Assembly (NCBI GenBank): GCA_024280755.1
Contig: JAJRPN010000023.1
Coordinates: forward strand, 1 to 50,283
Length of the DNA: 50,283 bases
Direction: 5' to 3'
DNA from: Planctomycetota bacterium
Lineage (GTDB): Bacteria > Planctomycetota > Phycisphaerae > Phycisphaerales > UBA1924
The position numbers and the translations under genes are program-made. The notes below the pieces were generated by a model. It was given only the letters and a program-made list of their open reading frames with translations. It searched no databases and was not told the origin of the DNA. Positions 25,188 through 34,196 of this stretch are shown here, in pieces. Positions within the stretch are counted from its first letter, which is position 1. Each line of letters starts with the position of its first letter.

Positions 25188-26756
25188 ATGGTACCTAAAG
25201 TTCGCAGTTTCTTGTTACAGGGGATCGACGCACAGGTTGTTGAGATCGAGATTGATCTTGATGAGACGCAGCTTCAGAAGGAGATCGTGGTGGGTCTTCC
25301 TGATGCTGCGGTGCGAGAATCCATCGAACGCGTCCGGTCGGCGATGGGCAATAGTGGCTACCCGATGCCAATGGGTCGGACGCTGATCAATCTTGCGCCA
25401 GCCGATATCCGCAAAGAAGGGCCGATGTACGACCTACCGATCGCGGTGGGTACGCTCGTCGCCAATGGCGTGATTCATCCGGTTCGCCAGACAGCCAGTG
25501 TCGGTGGTGGAGGGGTGTGCTTCGAGGACGAATCGGTTGGACTCGATCCCCGCCGAGCGTTGATCGCCGGGGAGTTGGCGCTTGATGGTCGTATCCGCCC
25601 AATCCGAGGCGTGATCGCGATGGTCTCACTCGCCAAAGAACTTGGGCTCGATGCGGTCGTGGTGCCGAGCGAAAATGCCGCGGAAGCATCGGTGGTCGAA
25701 GGCGTGCGGGTGTTCGGGGTGTCGAGCTTGTCGCAAGTGGTGGGGCTGATGAATGGCTCTTTGGATTTGGAGCCTCACCCGACGATCAATGTCGGTGCGA
25801 TGCTCGAAGGGACGACCGCGCCGATCGATTTCGCCGAGATCAAAGGGCAGGAGTCGGTCAAACGCGCCATGATGATCGCCGCGGCTGGTCAGCATAATAT
25901 CGTCATGCTCGGACCAGCCGGCACAGGTAAAACCATGATGGCCAAGGCGTTACCGGGGATCATGCCGCCGTTGACTCCCAGAGAGGCGATCGAGGTCACG
26001 CGGGTGTATTCATCGCGTGGGTTGCTCGATTCGTCGCGTGGATTGGTCTCGGCTCGTCCGGTCCGCACGCCTCACCATACCGCCAGCTCGCCGGCGATTG
26101 TCGGGGGCGGGGCGATCCCCCAAGCCGGCGAAATCTCGCTGGCGCATCATGGGATTCTGTTCCTCGACGAGCTTCCCGAGTTCTCGCGCAATGTGCTTGA
26201 AACGATGCGTCAGCCTATGGAAGATCATGTGGTCACGATCGCCCGATCTCATGGCACGGTCGAGTTCCCCGCATCCTTTATGCTCGTTGCTGCGATGAAT
26301 CCAACGCCCAGAGGCGATGTCGCGCCCGGCGAAGCCGGGCAACGCGAGATGTCGCGGTATCTTTCTCGGCTCTCTGGCCCGTTGCTCGATCGGATCGATC
26401 TGCATGTCGAAGCACCAGCCGTCCCTTGGGTTGAACTGAGCAAAAAAGCGACCGGCACCGACACCGCAACCATGCGAGAGAAGGTCGCCAATGCCCGAAC
26501 AAGATCGATCAAACGCCAAGGCGAGATCCCCAACTCGCGATTGAAGGGGCGCGAGCTTGATGTGATCATGTCGCTTGATGATGGTGCTCAAATCCTGCTC
26601 GAACAAGCGATGACCCAGCTCGGGCTCAGCGCGCGGGCATACGACAAGATTCGGCGAATTGCGTTGACCATCGCGGATATCTCGGGGAGTGAATCGGTCA
26701 AGCCCGAGCATATTGGTGAGGCTGTTCAGTATCGGCTTTTGGACCGGAAGTTGTGA
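25188..26756 (+). CDS. comM: YifB/ComM Mg-chelatase-like AAA+ ATPase
   Basis: A 522-residue hexameric helicase-like AAA+ protein of the YifB/ComM family, which helps branch migration during natural transformation. The N-terminal ChlI-type domain (VEIEIDLDETQLQKEIVVGL...AAVRESIERVR) is followed by the AAA+ core: Walker A GPAGTGKT near residue 242, Walker B GILFLDELPEF, and AAMNPTPRGD. The lid and C-terminal domain end with ISGSESVKPEHIGEAVQYR. In many relatives four cysteines lie near AMNPCPCG; here they are absent (AMNPTPRG). I took the ATG opening MVPKVRSFLLQG as the start, which is where the family begins; the extra 25 codons upstream contain the promoter. Confidence 0.95.
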   Translation: MVPKVRSFLLQGIDAQVVEIEIDLDETQLQKEIVVGLPDAAVRESIERVRSAMGNSGYPMPMGRTLINLAPADIRKEGPMYDLPIAVGTLVANGVIHPVRQTASVGGGGVCFEDESVGLDPRRALIAGELALDGRIRPIRGVIAMVSLAKELGLDAVVVPSENAAEASVVEGVRVFGVSSLSQVVGLMNGSLDLEPHPTINVGAMLEGTTAPIDFAEIKGQESVKRAMMIAAAGQHNIVMLGPAGTGKTMMAKALPGIMPPLTPREAIEVTRVYSSRGLLDSSRGLVSARPVRTPHHTASSPAIVGGGAIPQAGEISLAHHGILFLDELPEFSRNVLETMRQPMEDHVVTIARSHGTVEFPASFMLVAAMNPTPRGDVAPGEAGQREMSRYLSRLSGPLLDRIDLHVEAPAVPWVELSKKATGTDTATMREKVANARTRSIKRQGEIPNSRLKGRELDVIMSLDDGAQILLEQAMTQLGLSARAYDKIRRIALTIADISGSESVKPEHIGEAVQYRLLDRKL

Positions 26757-26900
26757 TGGTGGCAGAGGTTGCGATTTATGAAGGCGTTGCCAGTTTGGGC
26801 TGTTGAGAACACGAAAGGAGGATGATCCGCATGGCATGCTCGCTTCGGCTACGCTTTGGGTCGTTGAAATGAGCATCGAGGGATGTATGGAGATACGAAA

Positions 26901-28949
26901 ATGAAGATCTGTGCTGGGCGAAAGAGAGCCGTGTTGTTGGCAGGCGTGTTCGGGTTTGTTGGTTTGTTTGGCGTTGGGTGTGCGAGCACATCAGGTCGGC
27001 CAGGCAGCGGAACCGCATCGATCGGCAACTCGCTCTCGGTTGGTGCGGTTGATGCCCAGTTCCGTCGAGTTGGCGGACGCGATGGAGACAATGTCTTCAA
27101 GCAGATCGATTGGCCTACACCTACAGAAATGCGTTTGGGATCGGGGTTTCCGGGTCCAGGCTACTGGCAACAGCAGACCGACTACACGATCCAGGTTCGG
27201 CTCGATCCAGACACCGGCACACTCGATGCGACGATGACGGTGGTGTACCACAACAACTCGCCTCACGCGCTCGACTATATATGGATGAACCTCGAACAAA
27301 ACCTGTTTCATACCGATTCGATCGGGACGAAATCACGCACACCGGGCAGCGTGATGAAAATGCTCGAAGACGATTTCGATGGCGGATATGCGATTCCATC
27401 AATCCGCACAAGCGGATTTGCTGGTGGGCAAGAACTCTCGATGAAGGTCTACGACACGCTCGGGCGGATTGATCTGCCCAATGCGATTGGTCCCGGTCAG
27501 CAGTTTGTGTTCGAGATGGATTTCGGGTTCAAGATCCCGCCTCACTTGCGGAGGATGGGTTCGGAAGAAGTCGAGCAAGGCATGATCTTCGAGATGGCCC
27601 AGTGGTTCCCGCAGGTGTGCAAGTATGATGATGTCCACGGGTGGAACACGCTTCCCTATCTCGGCAGCGGCGAGTTCTACACTGATTTCGGCAACTACGA
27701 TGTTTCGATCACCGTGCCTCGTGGGTATATGGTCGCTGGCTCGGGCGCACTGGTGAATGGCAATGAAGTACTGACCCAGACCCAGCGCGATCGGTTGAGT
27801 CAGGCGATGGGTTCGGATGAACCCGTCTGGATTGTCGAGCCTGACGAAGTGGGCGATGATGAAATACGACCAGGAGTGGCCAATGAGTTCACCTGGCAGT
27901 TCCATATCGACAACGCCCGAACATTTGCCTGGGCTGCGTCCGATGCGTTTATCTGGGATGCGTGCAAGGCCGATGTGACCGATGCCGATGGCACGGAGCG
28001 AACGGTGCTGTGCCAGTCGTTGTATCCAGTAGAAGCGACCGCGTGGATCAACACCCATCAAGAGGGTGGATCGTCGAGGGTGATCAAGCATTCGATCGAG
28101 TTTTACTCTGATTTTCTGTTTACCTATCCCTACCCGGTGATGTCCAATATTAATGGCCCAGAGGGTGGGATGGAATATCCTGGGATCATCTTTTGTGGCA
28201 GCCGAACAAATCATGACGGCATGTTCGGGGTGACCGATCACGAGATCGGGCACAACTGGTTCCCGATGGTCATCAATACCGATGAGCGCCGATACATGTG
28301 GCAGGACGAAGGGTTCGACACCTTTATCAACATGTACTCGAAGGCGGACTGGAGGGGCGAGGTGATTGATATCAGCCAAGCTGCCAAGCAAACGATGGAG
28401 ATGGCAACCGAGATCAACACTCAGCCCATCGTGACTGCACCGGATCGGACTTGGCCACGATGGGTCGGTCGGCTCAACTATCGCAAGACCGGCTACGGGT
28501 TGTACCTGCTCCGCGAGTTTATTCTTGGTCCAGATCGATTTGACGACGCGTTTGATGGATATACGAGCAAGTGGTTGTTTAAACACCCTCAGCCTGCGGA
28601 TTTCTTCCGGGCAATGGAAGACGGCAGCGGGATGGATCTGAACTGGTTCTGGCGCGGGTGGTATCTCGAAGCCTACGCCCTTGATCAGTCAATCGCAGGC
28701 GTTCGGATGGTCGAAGATGGCGCGGTCGTTGTGCTCGATAACCTTGGCGAGATGGTCATGCCGATTCGGATGCGTATTGAGTATCAGGACGGATCATCGG
28801 AAGTTGTGGATCTACCCGTCGAGATCTGGCACCAGACCAATCGTTGGCGTGCAGGAATCGACACCGGCGGGCGACAGATCGAATCAATCGAGCTTGATCC
28901 GGGCGAACTGCTCCCAGATATCAACCGATCGAATAATCACTGGGACTAA
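26901..28949 (+). CDS. M1-type (gluzincin) metallopeptidase lipoprotein
   Basis: A 682-residue zinc metallopeptidase. The N-terminus is a signal peptide ending in a lipobox-like LFGVGC, so it is probably lipid-anchored in the envelope. An N-terminal beta domain (DYTIQVRLDPDTGTLDATMT) precedes the catalytic domain. The substrate motif GGMEYP replaces GxMEN, and the zinc site is HEIGHNW (H447, E448, H451) with E470 in QDEGFDTF exactly 18 residues on. The C-terminal domain is beta-rich. GGAG lies eight bases before the chosen ATG. Its next neighbours are LolC/LolD-like transporter genes, suggesting a role in envelope lipoprotein or protein turnover (inference). Confidence 0.9.
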   Translation: MKICAGRKRAVLLAGVFGFVGLFGVGCASTSGRPGSGTASIGNSLSVGAVDAQFRRVGGRDGDNVFKQIDWPTPTEMRLGSGFPGPGYWQQQTDYTIQVRLDPDTGTLDATMTVVYHNNSPHALDYIWMNLEQNLFHTDSIGTKSRTPGSVMKMLEDDFDGGYAIPSIRTSGFAGGQELSMKVYDTLGRIDLPNAIGPGQQFVFEMDFGFKIPPHLRRMGSEEVEQGMIFEMAQWFPQVCKYDDVHGWNTLPYLGSGEFYTDFGNYDVSITVPRGYMVAGSGALVNGNEVLTQTQRDRLSQAMGSDEPVWIVEPDEVGDDEIRPGVANEFTWQFHIDNARTFAWAASDAFIWDACKADVTDADGTERTVLCQSLYPVEATAWINTHQEGGSSRVIKHSIEFYSDFLFTYPYPVMSNINGPEGGMEYPGIIFCGSRTNHDGMFGVTDHEIGHNWFPMVINTDERRYMWQDEGFDTFINMYSKADWRGEVIDISQAAKQTMEMATEINTQPIVTAPDRTWPRWVGRLNYRKTGYGLYLLREFILGPDRFDDAFDGYTSKWLFKHPQPADFFRAMEDGSGMDLNWFWRGWYLEAYALDQSIAGVRMVEDGAVVVLDNLGEMVMPIRMRIEYQDGSSEVVDLPVEIWHQTNRWRAGIDTGGRQIESIELDPGELLPDINRSNNHWD

Positions 28950-29029
28950 AACAGCGTGAAGATGGCGACGATTGTCCTTGTTGGCCGATCTGATACTGTT
29001 CGTATCAAGTGAGGGGCTAGACTGACACC

Positions 29030-30601
29030 GTGTATCAAGCATTGCTCACCAAGAAGTATCTGACTCGCAAGGTCATGCCCATGCTGGCGATGGCGGCGGT
29101 GATGCTGTCGGTCGCAACGATCCTGATCACATGGTCGGTCATGGGCGGGTTCCTCAAGACCTTGATTGAGTCCGGGAAAACCCTCGTTGGCGATGTCGCG
29201 ATTGTTTGGCCCAATGTCGGATTCGCGCACTATGACGATCTAATCGAGCGACTCGAAGCTGATGAAATGATCGATTCGGCAACCCCGACCATCGAGACCT
29301 TTGGGTTGATCAAACTCCCCGACGATCGGGTCGAGCTGATCTCCATCAAGGGGATCGATGCAGCGAGCTACTCGGCTGTGACCGGGTTCGCCGACACGAT
29401 GTGGTGGAAGCCGATTACTGAGCCGACATCCAAAGATCATGCTGGAGCCGACCTTCGGCTCGATCCCGAGAATAAAGCGTTCTTCGCCGAGATCGAAGAG
29501 AACGGCAAGTCGATGTCTCGGTTCAACACGAAAACCGGGTTGTACGAGCCTGCGGGCGTGTTGGGCATCGAGGTCACCGGGCTTAACGCAAGGCAGGTCT
29601 GGGGTGGATATATCCCCCAGTCGCCATTGCGGGCGTTGCCCGATGGCGGGACCGAGTGGATCGATACATTCATGCCTCGCGATGGGACCGTCGGGCTGAC
29701 GATTTTGGCGTTGGATTCACAGGGGCATCCGATTGATCCTGTGACACGCACGATCCCGATTGCAAACGAGTTCCAATCTGGGTTGTATGAGGTTGATCAG
29801 GGGACGATTTTCGTGCCTTTGCATGTGATTCAGAAAATGCTTCGCTTGCACGAAGCCCAAAGAATCGAACGCGTAAAAGATACTGATAATCCGTTTGCGG
29901 TCGAAGTCGATCCGGTGACTGGTGAGCTCGGCCCAAAGATGAAAGAGATCATCGGGATCGATCCAGCGCGCGTGACCACCGTGTTTGTGCGCGGGATCGA
30001 TGGCGTCGAACTCGCAGAGATTCATCAACGGGTGCGCGATATCTACGAAGAGTTTGCCCAAGCTCATGAGGGCGAGGTGCCCGAATCATATCTGATGCAG
30101 AACCAGATTAAGACCTGGGAAGAGATGAACAAGACAATGATCAGCGCAGTCAAAAAAGAGACCGGGCTGGTGTTGTTTATCTTTGGGATAGTGTCGTTCA
30201 CGACCGTGTTCTTGGTGCTGGCGATTTTCTGGTCGATGGCGACCGAGAAGACGAAAGACATTGGCGTGCTTCGTGCGCTTGGTGCATCGACCCCCGGCAT
30301 TGCGTGGCTCTGGATTCGGTATGGTGCATCGATCGGGATTGTTGGTTCCGTCACTGGGACAGCGATGGGCTATTGGGTGGTGATGAACATTAACGAGATT
30401 CATGATTGGATGGGCGAGCAGTTCGGATTGGTGATCTGGGACCCGAGGCAGTATTACTTCGTCGAGATCCCCAGTGCGGTCGAACCCGACAAGGCGCTGA
30501 TTGTGTTTGTGATCGGGATCTTAACTTGTGTAGTTGGTGCAGCGATCCCCGCGATTCATAGTGCCAGAATGGACCCGGTCAAAGCGTTGAGGTTTGAGTA
30601 A
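29030..30601 (+). CDS. LolC/MacB-type ABC transporter permease
   Basis: A 523-residue inner-membrane permease. The N-terminal helix (about 15-38, MLAMAAVMLSVATILITWSV) is followed by a large periplasmic domain (about 45-375) and three more helices near 385-410, 425-455 and 485-510, giving the four-helix FtsX topology; the end is AIPAIHSARMDPVKALRFE, as in the LolC/LolE and MacB families. The start is GTG, the only good one near the N-terminal helix. It is followed after 28 bases by the ATPase gene. Lipoprotein release from the inner membrane is the likely job, but only one permease is encoded, as in LolF-type systems. Confidence 0.88.
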   Translation: MYQALLTKKYLTRKVMPMLAMAAVMLSVATILITWSVMGGFLKTLIESGKTLVGDVAIVWPNVGFAHYDDLIERLEADEMIDSATPTIETFGLIKLPDDRVELISIKGIDAASYSAVTGFADTMWWKPITEPTSKDHAGADLRLDPENKAFFAEIEENGKSMSRFNTKTGLYEPAGVLGIEVTGLNARQVWGGYIPQSPLRALPDGGTEWIDTFMPRDGTVGLTILALDSQGHPIDPVTRTIPIANEFQSGLYEVDQGTIFVPLHVIQKMLRLHEAQRIERVKDTDNPFAVEVDPVTGELGPKMKEIIGIDPARVTTVFVRGIDGVELAEIHQRVRDIYEEFAQAHEGEVPESYLMQNQIKTWEEMNKTMISAVKKETGLVLFIFGIVSFTTVFLVLAIFWSMATEKTKDIGVLRALGASTPGIAWLWIRYGASIGIVGSVTGTAMGYWVVMNINEIHDWMGEQFGLVIWDPRQYYFVEIPSAVEPDKALIVFVIGILTCVVGAAIPAIHSARMDPVKALRFE

Positions 30602-30603
30602 GA

Positions 30604-30631
30604 TGGCAATAGGCAATAGGCAATAGGCAAT
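30604..30631 (+). repeat. four tandem heptamers (A/T)GGCAAT
   Basis: One TGGCAAT and three AGGCAAT units run head to tail from just after the permease stop to the start codon of the ATPase gene; the last unit supplies the A and T of that ATG. A change in unit number by slippage would alter the spacing between permease stop and ATPase start. Confidence 0.9.
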
Positions 30632-31385
30632 GGGAACACAGATGCAAGAAGATGGGCAGGGATCAACGGTTGCTTCGCAGCCGATCTTGTCGGTGCGCGC
30701 TGTGCAGAAGACTTACAAACTCGGGCGTGTGAAGGTGCCTGTATTACATGGGGTCGATCTGAATGTGCAGCAAGGCGAATGGGTGACCATCCTTGGTGCA
30801 TCGGGCAGCGGCAAGAGCACGCTGTTGCATCTGCTCGGTGGTTTGGATCGCCCAGATAAGAACTCCAAATCGCCCGCATCGGTGAAGTATCAAGATCGCG
30901 AACTCACGCGTTTGAGCAAGCGGGCGTTGGATCGGTATCGGGCCGATGATGTCGGGTTCGTGTTCCAGTTTTATCACCTGTTGCCAGAACTGAGCGTGCT
31001 TCAGAATGTGACGATTGGTGGCATGATCAAATACGGTCGGCTCGGGTATCGCACGCATCGTAAAGAGATCGTCGATCGGGCGTCGAGCTTGCTCGATCGG
31101 TTTGGGCTGAGCCATCGGCTCAAGCATCGCCCGGCCGAGCTTTCTGGCGGCGAGCGCCAACGCGTGGCGATTGCTCGGGCGTTGATCAACGAGCCGAGCT
31201 TGTTGCTGGCTGACGAACCAACCGGGAACCTGGATGTGAAGACCGGAGCGTCGATTTTGGACGCGATCATCGAACACCGCCGAGATGCGGGGCTGACTCT
31301 GGTGATGGTGACGCATGATGAGCGGATCGCAGAGAAGAGCGATCGGGTGATTCGGCTGGTGGATGGTCGGGTTACCGACGCGTAA
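30630..31385 (+). CDS. LolD/MacB-type ABC transporter ATPase
   Basis: A 251-residue cytosolic ATPase. Walker A is GASGSGKST (residues 56-64), the Q-loop is [17 protein letters not shown], the signature is [15 protein letters not shown] (about 171-185) and Walker B is [12 protein letters not shown]. The Q-loop text and FYHLLPELS are typical of LolD. The insert [11 protein letters not shown] follows the Walker A region. It partners the permease encoded just upstream. The start is either the ATG at the end of a heptamer repeat or the next ATG four codons on (MQEDGQG), which has GGGAA ahead of it. Confidence 0.9.
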   Translation: MGTQMQEDGQGSTVASQPILSVRAVQKTYKLGRVKVPVLHGVDLNVQQGEWVTILGASGSGKSTLLHLLGGLDRPDKNSKSPASVKYQDRELTRLSKRALDRYRADDVGFVFQFYHLLPELSVLQNVTIGGMIKYGRLGYRTHRKEIVDRASSLLDRFGLSHRLKHRPAELSGGERQRVAIARALINEPSLLLADEPTGNLDVKTGASILDAIIEHRRDAGLTLVMVTHDERIAEKSDRVIRLVDGRVTDA

Positions 31386-31509
31386 AGCGTGTATTTGTTT
31401 TCAAATTGTATGAGTTATCGAGATCTGGGGAAATAGGAATGCCCCCAATGGGTGTCTCTTTGGATAGTGCGTACTACCATATGCAATAGCAAGAAATAGC
31501 CAACTGGGA

Positions 31510-32385
31510 ATGAACGAGATTTCCTTTTGTGAAGCGGAGATGGGTAACTTGAGTTCGATAGATTCACAAACAACAGATTTCAACCGTGTCAGGCGGACGG
31601 TCGAGCTTGCTGGTTTGAGCGGCAAGCGGATTCCTGCGGATGTGGTCGAGTGTGGCTCGGGCATGCCTGTGGTCTTTTTGCATGGGTTGGTCGGTCTCAA
31701 CGAGCATTGGGGCAAGGTGGTTGACTGCATCGCTTCGCGTGTAAAGTGTGTGACGCTCGAGGTGCCTCTGCTTGGATTGCGCGGGGTCGATTGTTCACTG
31801 AGCGCAGTGTCGGCGATGACCATGCAGTTTCTCGATCGGGAGATCGGCGAGCCTGCGATTTTGGTAGGTAACTCCTTCGGCGGGCATGTCGCCTTGCGTG
31901 TGACGCACGAACGCCCAGAACTCGTTCACGCTTTGGTCCTCGCTGGTTCAAGCGGGTTGATCGAACGCACGGTGGTCAAGGGTGCCCCGGTGCGCCCGAC
32001 GCGTGAATGGTTGGTCGAGAAGATCGGCGAGCTGTTTTACGACAAATCAAAGATGGATCCCAACGATGTCGATCGTGCATTCGAGCTGCTCAATGAGCGA
32101 GGCGGGGCGCGGGCGATGGTCAAACTCTCGAAGAGTGCGCGTCGTGATAACATGACAGATGACCTTGCCGACATCATGCAGCGGACGCTTCTGATCTGGG
32201 GCAGGGAAGATATTGTGACGCCTCCGAGTGCCGGGCAAGGGTTCAGCGAACTCATGCCCAATGCCAAGCTGCACTGGCTTGATGCTTGCGGGCATGCACC
32301 GATGATCGAAGCCCCAATTGAGTTTGGTGATGCGATGCACAAGTTCTTCGATGAACTCGAAGCCGATGGCCAGTTCGGGTCATGA
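31510..32385 (+). CDS. alpha/beta-hydrolase
   Basis: A 291-residue alpha/beta-hydrolase. It has HGLVGLNEHW (oxyanion region), the nucleophile elbow GNSFGGH (S122), WGREDIVTPP supplying the acid, and ACGHAPMIEAP supplying the His. This is the pattern of MhpC-like C-C hydrolases and small esterases; the substrate is not known. The first 35 residues are not conserved. An internal ATG (residue 11) is possible. It ends 36 bases before the GH3-type gene, so the two are probably co-transcribed. Confidence 0.85.
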   Translation: MNEISFCEAEMGNLSSIDSQTTDFNRVRRTVELAGLSGKRIPADVVECGSGMPVVFLHGLVGLNEHWGKVVDCIASRVKCVTLEVPLLGLRGVDCSLSAVSAMTMQFLDREIGEPAILVGNSFGGHVALRVTHERPELVHALVLAGSSGLIERTVVKGAPVRPTREWLVEKIGELFYDKSKMDPNDVDRAFELLNERGGARAMVKLSKSARRDNMTDDLADIMQRTLLIWGREDIVTPPSAGQGFSELMPNAKLHWLDACGHAPMIEAPIEFGDAMHKFFDELEADGQFGS

Positions 32386-32421
32386 GCTTTGACTCAGAGA
32401 AGACGAAAAGAAAACACAAAG

Positions 32422-34092
32422 ATGACGCGAACAAACGCTCCAACACCCAATGGCAAGCATACTTGGACAAGCCTCGTTGGCGTCGCGCTTCATGCCCGCG
32501 TCGAGGCTCGTCGGCGTAAGCTCTCCAACCTTGACTATTGGAAAACCAACACCCAAGCGATCCAACTCAAAGAGCTGAACAAACTCATCGAGACCTGCAA
32601 AGACACACGCATCGGCAAGCGGAATAAGTTTCGCGCGGTGCTCGAAGAGCAAGATCAACTCAAAGCATTCCGCGAGGCGCTCCCGATCTCAGACTGGTAC
32701 GCGTTTCAAGACGACATTGTTGACATGCGCGAGCATGGGATGAGCGATGTGCTTTGGCCGGGCAAAGTGATGCACTTTGCCCAGACATCTGGCACCACCG
32801 CAGGCGACAAATACATCGCCGTCACCGAAGAGATGATGCGATCAAACTACCTTGCATCACTCGATATCTTCGCCCACATGATCAATCGCGGCTCGCACCC
32901 AGAGCGGATCATGGGCGGGCGGTGTTTGTTTCTTGGGGGGTCGACGGATCTGGATTACAACGAGCATGGAATCGCGACGGGTGATTTGTCGGGATTGGTG
33001 ACGCCTTTGATCAAGTGGCCGTTGTCGACGATCTATTCGCCCGGGCCAACGGTGGCCCTGATGGATCATTGGCCCAGCAAGATCGAAGCGATGGCCCAGC
33101 TCGCGGTGGATCAGGACATCCGGTTTATCTCGGGCATGCCCTCTTGGGCGCTCGTGCTGATTGATCGCGTGATCGAGATCGCCAATGAACGCGGGGGCAA
33201 TGCCAAGTGTGCGAAGGATGTTTGGCCGAACCTTGAGGTGTTTGTGCATGGCGGGGTGAACTATGTGCCTTTTGTTTCGCGGATGTGTACGGCCTTCTCG
33301 GGCGATTCAAACATCGATTTCCCATGCCGACAAGAGCTGTATCCTGCCTCAGAAGGGTTTATTGCGATTCAGGATCTTGATGATGATCCGGCGATGCGAT
33401 TGCTCACCGACAACGGCATTTTCTACGAGTTTGTCCCGCTCAAACAAATCGACGACGAAAATCCTGATGTGTACACCTGCTGGCAGGTCGACAAAGGACA
33501 GAAGTATGTGGTGGTGATGACGACCAATGCTGGGCTTTGGCGCTATGTGATCGGCGATGTGGTCGAGTTTGATTCGATCCCCGATGGCATCCAACGCGAC
33601 GGTACCATGCGCCTTGGTGACGGCCCGGCGAGGCTTCGGATCGTCGGTCGCCATCGTCATTTTATCAATGCCTTTGGTGAGAACTTGATCGGCGAGCATA
33701 TCGAGCACGGCGTGGCGGCAGCGGTCGCGGCGACCGGGCTGACGATCGGCGAGTTTACCGCGGCTCCGGTGTATCCGTCGGTGACCAATCGGGCAGGGCT
33801 CGAGGTGGCGGTCGAGTTTGAGTCCAAACCAAGTGCCGATCAGATCCGACGCTTCGGCGAGGTCTTCGATGAGACGGTCAAGGCCGAGAATGTGGATTAC
33901 ACCACCAAGCGGAGCGACGGGCTCGGGATGGATTCTCCGACCATGACCGCGATGCCGATGGGGACTTTTCATCGTTGGCTCGATTCCAAGGGCAAGCTCG
34001 GCGGGCAGCACAAGTGCCCACGATGTGCGAATCATCGCGAGATTTTGCTCGAAGTGCTTGGTGCGGCAGATGTTGCCCAAGGCTGGGGATGA
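32422..34092 (+). CDS. GH3-family acyl-adenylating enzyme
   Basis: A 556-residue protein of the GH3 (auxin-responsive promoter) family, adenylate-forming enzymes that in plants join amino acids to acyl acids such as jasmonate or auxin. The ATP-binding motif is HFAQTSGTTAGDKYIAVTEE; further motifs are YPASEGFIA, LWRYVIGDVVEF and the C-terminal block FHRWLDSKGKLGGQHKCPR. Bacterial members are known but their substrates mostly are not. The frame begins earlier at a TTG; I took the ATG opening MTRTNAP. The preceding alpha/beta-hydrolase could remove or supply the acyl group (inference). Confidence 0.85.
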   Translation: MTRTNAPTPNGKHTWTSLVGVALHARVEARRRKLSNLDYWKTNTQAIQLKELNKLIETCKDTRIGKRNKFRAVLEEQDQLKAFREALPISDWYAFQDDIVDMREHGMSDVLWPGKVMHFAQTSGTTAGDKYIAVTEEMMRSNYLASLDIFAHMINRGSHPERIMGGRCLFLGGSTDLDYNEHGIATGDLSGLVTPLIKWPLSTIYSPGPTVALMDHWPSKIEAMAQLAVDQDIRFISGMPSWALVLIDRVIEIANERGGNAKCAKDVWPNLEVFVHGGVNYVPFVSRMCTAFSGDSNIDFPCRQELYPASEGFIAIQDLDDDPAMRLLTDNGIFYEFVPLKQIDDENPDVYTCWQVDKGQKYVVVMTTNAGLWRYVIGDVVEFDSIPDGIQRDGTMRLGDGPARLRIVGRHRHFINAFGENLIGEHIEHGVAAAVAATGLTIGEFTAAPVYPSVTNRAGLEVAVEFESKPSADQIRRFGEVFDETVKAENVDYTTKRSDGLGMDSPTMTAMPMGTFHRWLDSKGKLGGQHKCPRCANHREILLEVLGAADVAQGWG

Positions 34093-34196
34093 TTGCAGCG
34101 TTTGGGCACAACGGGCCGAAGATTTTGCACGCCGATACCCATTGAGAAGCCCAGTTTGAGGCTCTCGGGGGGCTTGGCTGCTACGATAGGGGCACT

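Noticed and set aside
27399..28586. A 395-codon open frame on the minus strand opposite the M1-type peptidase gene
   Set aside because: Antisense shadow of a clear gene with an exact HExxH-18-E site.
31386..31509. The gap between the ABC ATPase and alpha/beta-hydrolase genes as a site for a small gene or RNA
   Set aside because: Apart from a short CATATG palindrome I see no stem, terminator or coding sequence worth reporting.
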